From the NCBI GenBank assembly GCA_934621605.1, contig CAKTUZ010000016.1, positions 1-64,000 on the forward strand: DNA of 64,000 nt, in the 5' to 3' direction. The position numbers and the translations under genes were made by a program. This document shows positions 32,612 through 41,020 of this stretch, in pieces; within the stretch, counting starts at the first letter, position 1; the number at the start of each line of letters is the position of its first letter. Below the pieces are notes generated by a model. It was not told the origin of the DNA. It saw only the letters and a list, made by a program, of their open reading frames with translations, and ran no database searches. Origin of the DNA: an uncultured bacterium (GTDB taxonomy: Bacteria > Vulcanimicrobiota > Xenobia > Xenobiales > Xenobiaceae).

Positions 32612-33169
32612 GTGAACAAAATAGCTATTTCTCTGAGCACGGCGGCTGTTTTATTTAGTTTGAGTTGGGGTGCTTATGCCGACAGTCCTAAGTTTGACAA
32701 AGCCGAAAATAATGGCCGGGTTTTACTTGCTCAGCAATTACTTGAAGCCTACAATGACACTTTTAATTGCAATCAAGCCGGTATACTTAAAGCTTTGCCT
32801 TTCCCCGTAGTTTACTATCCTGTTGACGACTTTTACTTTGTTTTGGAAGAAGTTCGAGTTACTTCCCAGGGGCCTTATTGTACGTATAAATTGACTTATT
32901 ATTCTAACGATGGAGGTCAACTTACTGTAGAAGGTTGCAATGGTGGCATTGGTGATATTCCTTTAAAAAGCGGCTTTAATGCTTATACTGTTTCTACTCC
33001 TTTTGGTCGAGGCCAAGCTTATTTAAAATCCGGTTCGGCAAAAAACAAAGCTGTATTTTACAGCCAATGGATAGAATACAAGCCGAATGTTTACTGTCGC
33101 TATGAAGCCAAAAATGTACCAGACAGATATATTAAGAGTTTATCTACCGCTTTGACAAAATTAGATTAG
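32612..33169 (+). CDS. Secreted member of the paralogous pair
   Basis: 185 aa. A signal peptide (N-K-I-A-I-S-L-S-T-A-A-V-L-F-S-L) with a probable cleavage site after A-Y-A is followed by a short linker and a domain like that of the previous protein: K-A-L-P-F-P-V-V-Y-Y, Y-K-L-T-Y-Y-S-N-D-G-G, G-C-N-G-G-I-G-D and V-P-D-R-Y-I-K-S. Two cysteines occur before the shared part. The GTG start at 32612 has AAGGAGACGG about 7 bases upstream, much better than any alternative. Function unknown; its cytoplasmic twin next door suggests a related pair such as effector and partner, which is inference. Confidence 0.72.
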   Translation: MNKIAISLSTAAVLFSLSWGAYADSPKFDKAENNGRVLLAQQLLEAYNDTFNCNQAGILKALPFPVVYYPVDDFYFVLEEVRVTSQGPYCTYKLTYYSNDGGQLTVEGCNGGIGDIPLKSGFNAYTVSTPFGRGQAYLKSGSAKNKAVFYSQWIEYKPNVYCRYEAKNVPDRYIKSLSTALTKLD

Positions 33170-33240
33170 AAGTGTCCTATAGGGCTTGCCTTTAAGTATG
33201 TTTTAGGTTGCAGCTGAAGGCGTCTTCTGAATGTGAGCCA

Positions 33241-33284
33241 AAAACGCCTTGCGGATTTTTTTTGAGCCGCAAGGCGTTTTTTTC
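33241..33284. terminator. Bidirectional terminator between the paralogous pair and ybaK
   Basis: A 12-bp GC-rich stem (cgccttgcgg with ccgcaaggcg) with A and T runs on both sides serves the plus-strand pair and, read the other way, the minus-strand deacylase gene. Confidence 0.9.
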
Positions 33285-33287
33285 ACT

Positions 33288-33746
33288 CTATATCAGTGAA
33301 GCAGTTGGAAAATTGAGCAATTTTATGTTTAATTCGACTTGGAAGCCAACTTTACCGGCACTGATAGCGACAGTTTCGAATTGTAAGCAGCTTTCGTCTA
33401 TAAAGGTAGGGAAAGTTTTTTTCATGCCTATAGGGGAACAGCCGCCGTGGATGTATCCGGTCAGAGGTAAGAGTTCTTTTTGAGGGATCATTTCTATCGA
33501 TTTTTCTTTTACTATTGCTGCTGCTTTTTTTAAGTCCAGATGGCCGTAAGCCGGTATGACAAAGACATAATGATTCTTACTGCGCCCAACTGTAACTAAA
33601 GTTTTAAAAACTCGCTCGGGAGGTAAGCCTACCTCTTGAGCGATATCTTCGGCTGTTTTTGTGGGATCGGCAGTGTAGGTGTGCTCAACAAAAGGTATTT
33701 TCTTTTGCTTTAAGATGCGCATTACGTTAGTATTTTTTTCGCTCAT
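33288..33746 (-). CDS. ybaK: Cys-tRNA(Pro) deacylase YbaK/EbsC family
   Basis: 152 aa, full length. YbaK proteins hydrolyse mischarged tRNA. Family features are H-T-Y-T-A-D at residue 22, R-V-F-K-T-L-V, Y-V-F-V-I-P-A, L-D-L-K-K-A-A and G-Y-I-H-G-G-C-S-P-I-G-M-K. It lies alone, ending at the shared terminator and starting 22 bp downstream of the tandem Amj gene. Confidence 0.9.
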   Translation of the reverse strand: MSEKNTNVMRILKQKKIPFVEHTYTADPTKTAEDIAQEVGLPPERVFKTLVTVGRSKNHYVFVIPAYGHLDLKKAAAIVKEKSIEMIPQKELLPLTGYIHGGCSPIGMKKTFPTFIDESCLQFETVAISAGKVGFQVELNIKLLNFPTASLI

Positions 33747-33767
33747 TTTTTTTGCTTCGCGAGTCGG

Positions 33768-35453
33768 TTAGAATATCGCTCCTAAAATTTTTGCTCCCAG
33801 AATAATAATTTTGACGCTGGGAACAAAAAGCAGTTGGGAAAGTACCGTTCCTAAAATAGAACCTAAGCATAGGAATACGGCCATAGCTTCTACTTCATGC
33901 AAAGAACGCTTGCCGTTTACGGCCTCATCGGTAATTTTTGCCGCCGTAGGATCGACAATAACACTGCCAAGAATAGTAGCTGCTCCGTTAATGACCGAAG
34001 AGAGTAAGGTAGCAGTACGAGCCAGATGACCGGTTAACTCTGCTCCGGCCTGGATAGCTGCCAACACACCGATTACATGAATGCCGATAACAAAAACGTT
34101 GGCCAATAAAAAGCTTTTGGGCAATAATTTCAGATCGCTGACTAAAACACCAAAACTTGAGGGTCTGCGCCAACATTGCCACACTTTACCCCAATATTTG
34201 GGTTTAGCTAAATCTTTTAGTAAAGTAGCCATAGAGCCGCTTCTTTTTTCTAAAGCTTTAATAGCGGTATTGTAGATAGCGACAAAGGTAGGCAAAAGTA
34301 ACCAACCTAAAATAGTGCCTAAGGTGGCTCCGCCGATGACCCAGCGGAAGAGAGGCAATAATTCTGCCGCTGAAGCTGCTCCTTTAACAACAGAGTCTCT
34401 GACTGAACCCAAAATAGGGGCATACACTTGGGTTGTTAAACGGGTAATTAAGAAGAAAACATTATAAATAGCCAGAGCGGTAGCTACATTTTTGGTAATT
34501 ACGGCTGAAATGCGCGAACTTAAAGAAGTGCACATTAAGCAGCTTACCACTACGTTTAGGCCGATTACTAGCCACATATTTTCGTCCATTTGGGCGTGGC
34601 CCAGTCTTTCGGTGGCTAAGCTGATAATTTTTATGGCTAGAGGAAAGGTTAAAAGTCCGAGCAGACCGCCTATAAAGTTGCCCAGACCTAAGTGGAAAGT
34701 GAGTTGCAGGACGTGGGCAGCCGGGCGTTGGCCTGATACGGCTTGATCGGTAATAACAGCAGCTTTGGGATCGACGAAAAGACTGAAAGCGATGGCAGCA
34801 AAAGAGTTGACCAGACCGGAAAGAAGTACGGCTGTGGCAGCTAAATCCGGGTAGAGAGCGCTAACTTGCAAGGCTGCTAAAGCACCGACTGTCCAAATGG
34901 CAGTAGCAAAAACATTCCAACTGAGTAAATCCCAGGGCAGGGCAAAAGGTTCGGCGTTAGGTTCGTTTTCTTGAGCTACACAATTGGGACAGGCCCAAGC
35001 TTTTAACTCTAAGGGAGAGCGCAAACAACCGAACAGAGCTTTTAAGCCGCGCAGCGAGGGCAGGGCTAAAAGCATTTTTAACATGGAGCCGCGCACTGTT
35101 ATGCTGGCAATGCCACGTTCGTAAATGGCTGTAAAAGTAGGCAAGAGTAACCAAGAGAACAAAGCACCCAAGGCAGAGCTGAGTACCACCCATTGGATTT
35201 GTTCATAGAGCATATTGACATTGCCACTTTGTACGGCCCTGTCTACATATTTGCCTAAGATTGGTAAATAGAAAAGGTTGGCAAAGCGTGTAAACATAAA
35301 GAATACAGCTGATACGGCTAGTGACAAAGCTACTTGCTTGGTACGAATGGCTGCCGGACGTGCAGCTGTATTGAGGGTGGTCAGCATGGAGACGACGGCA
35401 GCCAAAGCCATAATGAAGAGCAATTTCCCGTCGCCCAGAAGTGAAATATTCAT
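33768..35453 (-). CDS. Tandem Amj (DUF2837)-like membrane protein
   Basis: 561 aa with many membrane helices. It is an internal duplication. The first half has R-P-A-A-I-R-T-K-Q-V-A-L-S-L-A and F-T-R-F-A-N-L-F-Y-L-P-I-L-G. The second has R-I-S-A-V-I-T-K-N-V-A-T-A-L-A and I-T-R-L-T-T-Q-V-Y-A-P-I-L-G. Both halves then have W-L-L-L-P-T-F-x-A-I-Y and F-V/I-D-P-T/K-A-A-x-I-T-D-x-A-V. These resemble Amj/YdaH (about 270 aa), an alternative lipid II flippase of Bacillus subtilis. A single Amj is one unit; here two units are fused. A short C-x-x-C occurs in the linker. It follows the TPR gene by 136 bp. Confidence 0.72.
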   Translation of the reverse strand: MNISLLGDGKLLFIMALAAVVSMLTTLNTAARPAAIRTKQVALSLAVSAVFFMFTRFANLFYLPILGKYVDRAVQSGNVNMLYEQIQWVVLSSALGALFSWLLLPTFTAIYERGIASITVRGSMLKMLLALPSLRGLKALFGCLRSPLELKAWACPNCVAQENEPNAEPFALPWDLLSWNVFATAIWTVGALAALQVSALYPDLAATAVLLSGLVNSFAAIAFSLFVDPKAAVITDQAVSGQRPAAHVLQLTFHLGLGNFIGGLLGLLTFPLAIKIISLATERLGHAQMDENMWLVIGLNVVVSCLMCTSLSSRISAVITKNVATALAIYNVFFLITRLTTQVYAPILGSVRDSVVKGAASAAELLPLFRWVIGGATLGTILGWLLLPTFVAIYNTAIKALEKRSGSMATLLKDLAKPKYWGKVWQCWRRPSSFGVLVSDLKLLPKSFLLANVFVIGIHVIGVLAAIQAGAELTGHLARTATLLSSVINGAATILGSVIVDPTAAKITDEAVNGKRSLHEVEAMAVFLCLGSILGTVLSQLLFVPSVKIIILGAKILGAIF

Positions 35454-35589
35454 GTCAACAATCTTTCCGGACTAAAAAGAACTCAATTAAGCTCCCCGCT
35501 ATTCAGCTTGGGCTACTTTTTAGCCTGCCTATAAAAGCTCTAATCCCGGAAAAAAAGCCGGAAATTTATCCCCTTAGGCAGGTATAATG

Positions 35590-36873
35590 TTAAGTTTTGC
35601 CGAGTTTTTTTAGGCGGGAACGGACGTCGTCAGCCAGGGACGGATCTAGTTCTATGGCTTTTTCCCAAGCATCTTTGGCTTTGTTTTCTCTCTCCGTTTG
35701 GGCCAAAATATCTCCGTAGAGCAGCTGATATTCCGGATTGTTTTGCTGCAAATCAACTGCTTTGCGCATATGTTTTACCGCTTGATCTAATTCTTTACTT
35801 TGATCGCGATAAAGTAAAGCTAAAGAATAGTGTACTAAAGGGTTTTCTGGAGCCAGCTTATAGGCACGTTGTAAGTAAGCTTCGGCTTCTTGATAGTTAT
35901 ATTGGCGGTGTTCTGCGTCGGCAATAGAGCAAAGAATCTCTATATTGTTGGGGTCGTCAGCTAAAACTTTGTTGAAACTATGACAAGCTGCCTGAAAATC
36001 TCCGCGCATCAATTCCAAATTTCCCAGGAAATCCAAACAATCAGGCTGATTAGGGGAAAGCTCTAGCGATTTGGCCAAGGCCTGGCAAGCTTGCTTAAGT
36101 TCACCTTTTATAGCCAAGGCGCGTCCTAAGTTATAAAAAGAATCGGCATCTTTAGGGTTGCACTGACAAGCTCTTTTAAATTCGTGAATAGAAAAATCAA
36201 TAGCTCCGCAATCGAAATAAACTACACCTAAATTTAAGTGAGAGCGATAAAAGTCCGGGTTGCAAGTTACAGCCCGTTTTAATACATCTATGGCAAAAGA
36301 TTTTTCGCCTATCTCCAGCAGAACCATGCCTAATAAATTGTAAGCATCGATATCGGCCGGATTTTTTTCTAAAATATTGTTGAGTTGAAAAATGGCTTTG
36401 TGAGGACGATTTAAAGCTCGGTAAGCTTCGGCCAAGCACATACGCAAACTGGTTTCGTCTTCTAACTGGCCGGTTTTATCGACCAAACAACGTTTCCAAT
36501 ACTTTAAAGCCAAATCAAAGCGCTCAAGATGGAAGTAGGCCATACCTAAGAGATAATTGGCGTCTATATTGTTGGGATCGAGATTAACAGCCGCTTCAAA
36601 TTGTTGTCGAGCGCCCTCGATGTCGTCAGTTTCGGCCAGAACAACGCCAAAATCTATACGGGCATTGATATTGTTGGGCTCAAGTTCGACTGCTTTATTC
36701 CAAGCTGACTTAGCTTCCTCGTATTTGCCCTGTCCTTGCAAAACTCCGGCTAAATCGCAATACTGACGAAAACTGACCGGATTGTTATATTCGGCAAAAT
36801 GAAGAAGCTTGCCGTTTCCCTGCGTAGAAGCAGTGGTATTCTTCTGTTCTGCTGAAGATTCAGAGTTACGCAT
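35590..36873 (-). CDS. Tetratricopeptide-repeat protein
   Basis: 427 aa built almost wholly of TPR units of 34 residues, beginning near residue 40 (A-G-V-L-Q-G-Q-G-K-Y-E-E-A) and continuing to the end; about eleven units can be counted. It has no signal peptide, so it is a cytoplasmic scaffold or adaptor. I chose the ATG at 36873 with GGAGAAAGAG upstream; a TTG at 36897 is possible. A promoter lies about 60 bp upstream. Its partners are unknown; the Amj-like gene downstream hints at an envelope role but this is only by position. Confidence 0.88.
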   Translation of the reverse strand: MRNSESSAEQKNTTASTQGNGKLLHFAEYNNPVSFRQYCDLAGVLQGQGKYEEAKSAWNKAVELEPNNINARIDFGVVLAETDDIEGARQQFEAAVNLDPNNIDANYLLGMAYFHLERFDLALKYWKRCLVDKTGQLEDETSLRMCLAEAYRALNRPHKAIFQLNNILEKNPADIDAYNLLGMVLLEIGEKSFAIDVLKRAVTCNPDFYRSHLNLGVVYFDCGAIDFSIHEFKRACQCNPKDADSFYNLGRALAIKGELKQACQALAKSLELSPNQPDCLDFLGNLELMRGDFQAACHSFNKVLADDPNNIEILCSIADAEHRQYNYQEAEAYLQRAYKLAPENPLVHYSLALLYRDQSKELDQAVKHMRKAVDLQQNNPEYQLLYGDILAQTERENKAKDAWEKAIELDPSLADDVRSRLKKLGKT

Positions 36874-36935
36874 CAGTATAACAGGCTCTTTCTCCAACCC
36901 CCCGAGGTTGGCGGCAAACTCTCCAGAGTACTACG

Positions 36936-36964
36936 ATATTACCGCAAATCGGCTACTTAAACAA
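36936..36964 (-). promoter_or_regulatory. Predicted promoter of the TPR gene
   Basis: On the minus strand, -35 TTGTTT at 36964-36959, a 17-base spacer and -10 TAATAT at 36941-36936. It lies in the 440-bp gene-free stretch to 37313, which otherwise holds AT-rich sequence and the terminator at 37248-37286. Confidence 0.6.
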
Positions 36965-37247
36965 CGACCATAATGTTCTCGGCCTAATGGCAAAGAATAT
37001 ATAGCTCAGTATAGTAAAAACGAACCCCGAACACCGACACTATCATGAACGTACCCTTATTCTAAAATCAGTTTGTTAATTTTTTAGCTATTTTTAGTTA
37101 ATTAAATGTTTCATTACTGCATTTTTACCGTTTAAGTAGGCAGAAAAAATACAAGAAAATATAATGTTTTATCACGAGTGCCGTAAAACTATGGCTTTAG
37201 TCATGGGGAGTATATCAACGTGCGGCCTTTTTCGGCTTTAATTTTGT

Positions 37248-37286
37248 AAAAAAAAGTGGTTCTTCACAGAAGAACCACTTTTTTTA
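37248..37286. terminator. Terminator after nupC (bidirectional)
   Basis: agtggttctt pairs with aagaaccact around a five-base loop, with A- and T-runs on both sides. It serves nupC on the minus strand. Confidence 0.9.
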
Positions 37287-37313
37287 TCTCAATAGACAAA
37301 TAGTCAGAATTTT

Positions 37314-38612
37314 TTACATGAGAATACCGGCCAAGCAAGCGGTCATCATGGAGGCCATAGCGCCGCCGAACATAGCCCTAACGCCGAGTTTAGCCAATTC
37401 AGACTGACGACTGGGAGCCAAACCACCGATACAACCTACGTTAATACCGATAGAGGAGAAGTTAGCAAAGCCGCAGAGAGCGAAAGTAGCAATGAGTTTA
37501 CCCTTTTGAGTGAGCTCTTGGAGAACGGCAGCTTTGTCACCGATAGTCATATGATTTAAGAGATCTGAATAGGCGACGAACTCATTCAAAACGAGCTTTT
37601 CGCCGACTAAGGAAGCCACAATTTGAGCATCGGAAGCCGGAGCACCGATTAACCAAGCTAAAGGCCAAAGTATGATACCCAAAATGTTCTGGATGGAAAT
37701 TTTATCGGCATAAATGAAGGTCTGGCCAAACCAGCCTGCCACGACGTCGCAAACGTGACCGAAGTAGCCTAACGCACCATTTACGGTAGCAATAATAGCG
37801 ATGAAAGCAATCAATACGGTACCGACGATGAAAGCTAAATGCATACCGTCTATAGCACCCTTGGAAGCAGCTTCAATAATGGACTTTTCTTTGCATTCGG
37901 TTTTTAGTTCGACGACGCCGGAAGTTTCAGGCTCGCCTTCTTCGGGGCAGAGAATCTTGGAAAGAACCAAGCCGGCAGGAGCGCCCATAATAGAGGCGGT
38001 GATAATATGGGGAGCCCATTCTGGACCGAGCATACCTACGTAGGCGAAGAGCACGGAACCGGCAATAGTAGCCATACCGCCAGTCATAATGGTGTTAAGC
38101 TCGGAACGGGTCATCTTCTCTAAGTAGGGACGCACTAAAAGGGGAGCTTCGCTCTGTCCTACAAATACAGTACCGATAGCATAAAGGCTCTCGGCGCCGG
38201 AGGTGTTCATAAACTTTACTACCAACTTAGCTACAACTCTGATAATGAATTGCATAATGCCTAAGTAGTAAGCAATGGAAGCCAAAGAACCGACAAAGAT
38301 AATGGCCGGAAGTACTTGGAAGGCAAAGATCATACCCAAAGCCCCTTGGCCTTCACCGCTGGCGGGAACGAGGGCGCCGAATACAAAGTGGGAACCTTCA
38401 TTGGTAAATTCAAGGAGTTTGTTGACGAGGTGTCCCAAGAAAGCGAAAATGTCGTGGCCTATCTTTGTCTTTAATACGAATAATCCCAGGACTATCTGCA
38501 GCGCTAAGCCGACACCTACGGTTTTGTAATTGATTTTTTTGCGATTTGTGGAGAACACATAAGCAATGCCTAGGATGAATAACATACCTAGCAATCCGGT
38601 AAATCTCTCCAT
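37314..38612 (-). CDS. nupC: Concentrative nucleoside transporter, NupC family
   Basis: 432 aa polytopic symporter that imports nucleosides with protons or sodium. Signature motifs are V-G-Q-S-E-A-P-L-L-V-R-P-Y-L near residue 160, A-P-A-G-L-V-L-S-K-I-L-C-P-E near 205, N-E-F-V-A-Y near 350 and C-G-F-A-N-F-S-S-I-G-I near 390. The C-terminus is G-G-L-A-P-S-R-Q-S-E-L-A-K-L-G. GAGG is about 8 bases before the ATG. It is a single-gene unit with its own terminator. No nucleoside hydrolase or phosphorylase is adjacent. Confidence 0.94.
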   Translation of the reverse strand: MERFTGLLGMLFILGIAYVFSTNRKKINYKTVGVGLALQIVLGLFVLKTKIGHDIFAFLGHLVNKLLEFTNEGSHFVFGALVPASGEGQGALGMIFAFQVLPAIIFVGSLASIAYYLGIMQFIIRVVAKLVVKFMNTSGAESLYAIGTVFVGQSEAPLLVRPYLEKMTRSELNTIMTGGMATIAGSVLFAYVGMLGPEWAPHIITASIMGAPAGLVLSKILCPEEGEPETSGVVELKTECKEKSIIEAASKGAIDGMHLAFIVGTVLIAFIAIIATVNGALGYFGHVCDVVAGWFGQTFIYADKISIQNILGIILWPLAWLIGAPASDAQIVASLVGEKLVLNEFVAYSDLLNHMTIGDKAAVLQELTQKGKLIATFALCGFANFSSIGINVGCIGGLAPSRQSELAKLGVRAMFGGAMASMMTACLAGILM

Positions 38613-38742
38613 ACGAACACCTCGTTGAAAGGGAAAAATAAATGTAGCTGCCGCTGTTTACAGCAGATAATTGCGCCAATTCGTGCCTCAAACCTGCCGT
38701 CCTGCAGAGCTGTCCGCTTCAAATAGGCAAAAAGCTTTTTAT

Positions 38743-39078
38743 CTAAACTCCAACTTGCTCAGTTTCATATTGAGCTATTTCCCAAGCTTCACGGGCCAAC
38801 TCCAAAAGTTCGTTTTCGTTGTCCAAGGCTGCTTGCGGAGCTCGATAAGTGTTGGCAAAAGTATAGCGTCCTCCGGAAACAAAAGGATGTGAGCCTTCAG
38901 CTATGTATTTTTGACGTGTACAGTCATTGACTCGGAAAAAAAGAGATCCCTGAGAGGCGATACCAAAATATATTCCATCTTTAAATAGCGCAAAACCGCC
39001 GAACATGGGACGCATATCAAAAGGGCCGAAAGATTTTATCTTAGCGGCCGCAGCACAATTATCAAGCTGATCGAACAT
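38743..39078 (-). CDS. TfoX N-terminal-domain protein
   Basis: 111 aa, a single TfoX_N domain: R-P-M-F-G-G-F-A-L-F-K-D-G near residue 23, G-I-A-S-Q-G-S-L-F-F-R-V-N and a C-terminal helix L-A-R-E-A-W-E-I-A. In gammaproteobacteria the domain occurs in the competence regulator TfoX/Sxy, but stand-alone copies are widespread and of unknown role, so no competence function is claimed. The gene is upstream of nupC with about 130 bp between, and divergent from the gene at 39312. Confidence 0.85.
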   Translation of the reverse strand: MFDQLDNCAAAAKIKSFGPFDMRPMFGGFALFKDGIYFGIASQGSLFFRVNDCTRQKYIAEGSHPFVSGGRYTFANTYRAPQAALDNENELLELAREAWEIAQYETEQVGV

Positions 39079-39311
39079 AATCCGCTAGCTTCTCTAACTC
39101 TGCTTAAAATCCCGCTTTTAAGGCCTTTTTTCACTTCTTAAAGGGTGCTGCAACTCAAGGCAAGGCAGGAAGAAAGCTATCGGTGACTAATCTTAGCAGG
39201 CTTCAGCGTTATGGCAACAGCTTGTTTGCAGCAAGTCTCAGGCTCAGATTGGGCGCAAGTTTTGTATAAAAGATGCGTCTTAGGGCTGCGGCGTCAGTCA
39301 GGAGGGTTATT

Positions 39312-39566
39312 ATGGCGGTAAAGACCGTAAAAGAAAAAGTTCCCGTAATTGTTCTAACTACTTCTTATCGTCTCGAAGGCGACATGCATGTGGTACCGGG
39401 CGGAAGATTGCTCGATGAAATAAATCGTGAGCGAGGTTTCATTCCCCTTACCAATGCCACTCTCTTCGATCCCGTGAGCGGTCAGCCTGTAGATACTTTG
39501 GATTTTATTGCGGTCAATAAAGAGTTGGTTCTTATGGTCGCGCCGGTTGAAACTCCCTCCAAGTAA
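39312..39566 (+). CDS. Small conserved protein, function unknown
   Basis: 84 aa, soluble. The sequence is mostly beta with V-P-V-I-V-L-T-T-S-Y-R-L-E-G-D, V-P-G-G-R-L-L-D-E-I-N and D-F-I-A-V-N-K-E-L-V-L-M-V. I recall this order from a small conserved family (possibly DUF6812), not verified. GGAGGG lies 5 bases before the ATG at 39312. It is followed 34 bp later by the hydrolase gene and may be cotranscribed. The 233 bp upstream, shared with the divergent TfoX_N gene, hold no clear consensus promoter. Confidence 0.7.
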   Translation: MAVKTVKEKVPVIVLTTSYRLEGDMHVVPGGRLLDEINRERGFIPLTNATLFDPVSGQPVDTLDFIAVNKELVLMVAPVETPSK

Positions 39567-39600
39567 AATGTAGAATATCAAAAAGCGAATAGTACCACAT

Positions 39601-40278
39601 ATGTTTATCAGATATTTAGGTCATTCAAGTTTTTATATCCGTTCCTCCAAGGGGACTGCTCTTGTTCTGGATCCTTATTCCAGCAACATTCCTTATCAGT
39701 TTCCTTCTATCGATGCTGATATTGTGGTTATGTCGCACGAACATCGTGATCATAACGCCTCTTATCGAGTTGGCGGTAGTCCTATGTTGGTTAAGCCCAC
39801 TTCTCCTTACCCTATGGAAAACGAACTTAATATTGTTCGCACTCAAGAGCGTTTGACTTTCTACGGTGTTCCTACCAACCATGACAATTTTAATGGTCGC
39901 CGTCGCGGTCCCAATACTGTTTGGCATTTTTATTGGGAAGGTATTCATTTTGTTCATTTGGGAGATTTGGGACATATATTAACCGAGACTCAGGTTGGCC
40001 AGATAAGCAAAGCTGACGTTCTTTTCATTCCTGTGGGCGGAAATACTACTTTGGGTCCGGCTGAAGCCGGTTTGGTAATAAACCAATTACAACCTAATCT
40101 AGTTTTGCCTATGCATTATAAAACTGACAAAATTGCTAACTTAGGCATGTGTTCTAATACTTTGGACGATTTTATAGTGCGTATGGACAGAGTGGAAGAT
40201 ATGGCCAGTATGTCTATGGACATTTCTCAAGAGACTTTGCCTTTGGAAACTACTGTGGCTCTGCTGCGTTACGAATAG
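39601..40278 (+). CDS. UPF0173-type metal-dependent hydrolase
   Basis: 225 aa metallo-beta-lactamase fold. The metal motif is S-H-E-H-R-D-H-N at residues 45-52, later metal ligands are likely in H-L-G-D-L-G-H near residue 120 and L-P-M-H-Y near 170. It lacks the N-terminal signal peptide of true beta-lactamases and fits the YtkL/UPF0173 group, cytoplasmic enzymes of unsettled substrate. A terminator follows it. Confidence 0.88.
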   Translation: MFIRYLGHSSFYIRSSKGTALVLDPYSSNIPYQFPSIDADIVVMSHEHRDHNASYRVGGSPMLVKPTSPYPMENELNIVRTQERLTFYGVPTNHDNFNGRRRGPNTVWHFYWEGIHFVHLGDLGHILTETQVGQISKADVLFIPVGGNTTLGPAEAGLVINQLQPNLVLPMHYKTDKIANLGMCSNTLDDFIVRMDRVEDMASMSMDISQETLPLETTVALLRYE

Positions 40279-40307
40279 TAAGGCCATTATAATTAGGGAT
40301 CGCTTTG

Positions 40308-40367
40308 AAGCGGCTTTGAGGCTTGCGAGATTTGGTTCGCAGCTATTTAAGCCGCTTTCTTGTTTTT
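40308..40367 (+). terminator. Terminator after the UPF0173 hydrolase gene
   Basis: aagcggctt pairs with aagccgctt, with an inner stem (gcttgcga with tcgcagc), followed by tcttgttttt. The T-run ends only 10 bases before the next start codon. Confidence 0.8.
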
Positions 40368-40377
40368 AGGGAGTGCT

Positions 40378-40974
40378 GTGTTTTATAAATTTTGCCGTTT
40401 GTTTTTATTGTCTCTTGGGCTTAGTTTAAGCTTGTTGAGTGGTTCGTCGGCCAAGGAACGTGCTGTAGTAAGTGGCACTTTTTATGATTGCCGCTATGGA
40501 GATATTTTGCTGGGCGCCTATAACTTGACTTTGGCTCCCCAAGCTCAAATAATGGCGCAAAATATTGTACTGCCCGTATCTAAATTGGATAAAAAGTATG
40601 CTAGAATGATCGGTTGCGCTCACCTTAATGAATTTGGTCAAGTTATCGAATTACATTTGGAACCTAAAAGGCCTCTTCATAAGCCTTCTTGCAATTTTGC
40701 ATTTTTAAGTTACGGTCCTCAAACTGACTGCTTGGGGGGAGAACCTGTTTTTGCTCGCTTTTACTCGGCAGAATTTCAGTCAGCTCCTGATTTTTTGCAA
40801 CTTTACATAGACGGACGAGCTATAGAAAGCGGTCAGATAAAACATCACGGTTTAATTTATTATCCGGCCGCTTTAAGTGCGGGGCGTCATACTTTTCGTT
40901 TGGAAGTTCGCCGAGCTGGTCTCACAATTGGTATCTTACAATGGACAACTTATTCCACTGTATCGGGCCGCTAA
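40378..40974 (+). CDS. Secreted protein, family unknown
   Basis: 198 aa. The N-terminus is a signal peptide (F-Y-K-F-C-R-L-F-L-L-S-L-G-L-S) ending near S-S-A-K. Six cysteines occur, some near the middle (M-I-G-C-A, P-S-C-N, D-C-L-G-G), so disulfides are possible. The C-terminal half ends with L-S-A-G-R-H-T-F-R-L-E-V, a beta-sandwich-type phrase seen in secreted carbohydrate- or peptide-binding domains. The start is GTG at 40378 with AGGGAG 5 bases upstream. It opens a run of three consecutive unrecognised genes. Confidence 0.7.
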   Translation: MFYKFCRLFLLSLGLSLSLLSGSSAKERAVVSGTFYDCRYGDILLGAYNLTLAPQAQIMAQNIVLPVSKLDKKYARMIGCAHLNEFGQVIELHLEPKRPLHKPSCNFAFLSYGPQTDCLGGEPVFARFYSAEFQSAPDFLQLYIDGRAIESGQIKHHGLIYYPAALSAGRHTFRLEVRRAGLTIGILQWTTYSTVSGR

Positions 40975-41020
40975 AAGAGAGGGGACAGGCAAATTTTCAG
41001 CCCTAAAGAAAGGAAGAATT

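Noticed and set aside
38743..39078. Competence regulator TfoX/Sxy
   Set aside because: Only the N-terminal TfoX domain is present; stand-alone copies are widespread and not tied to competence.
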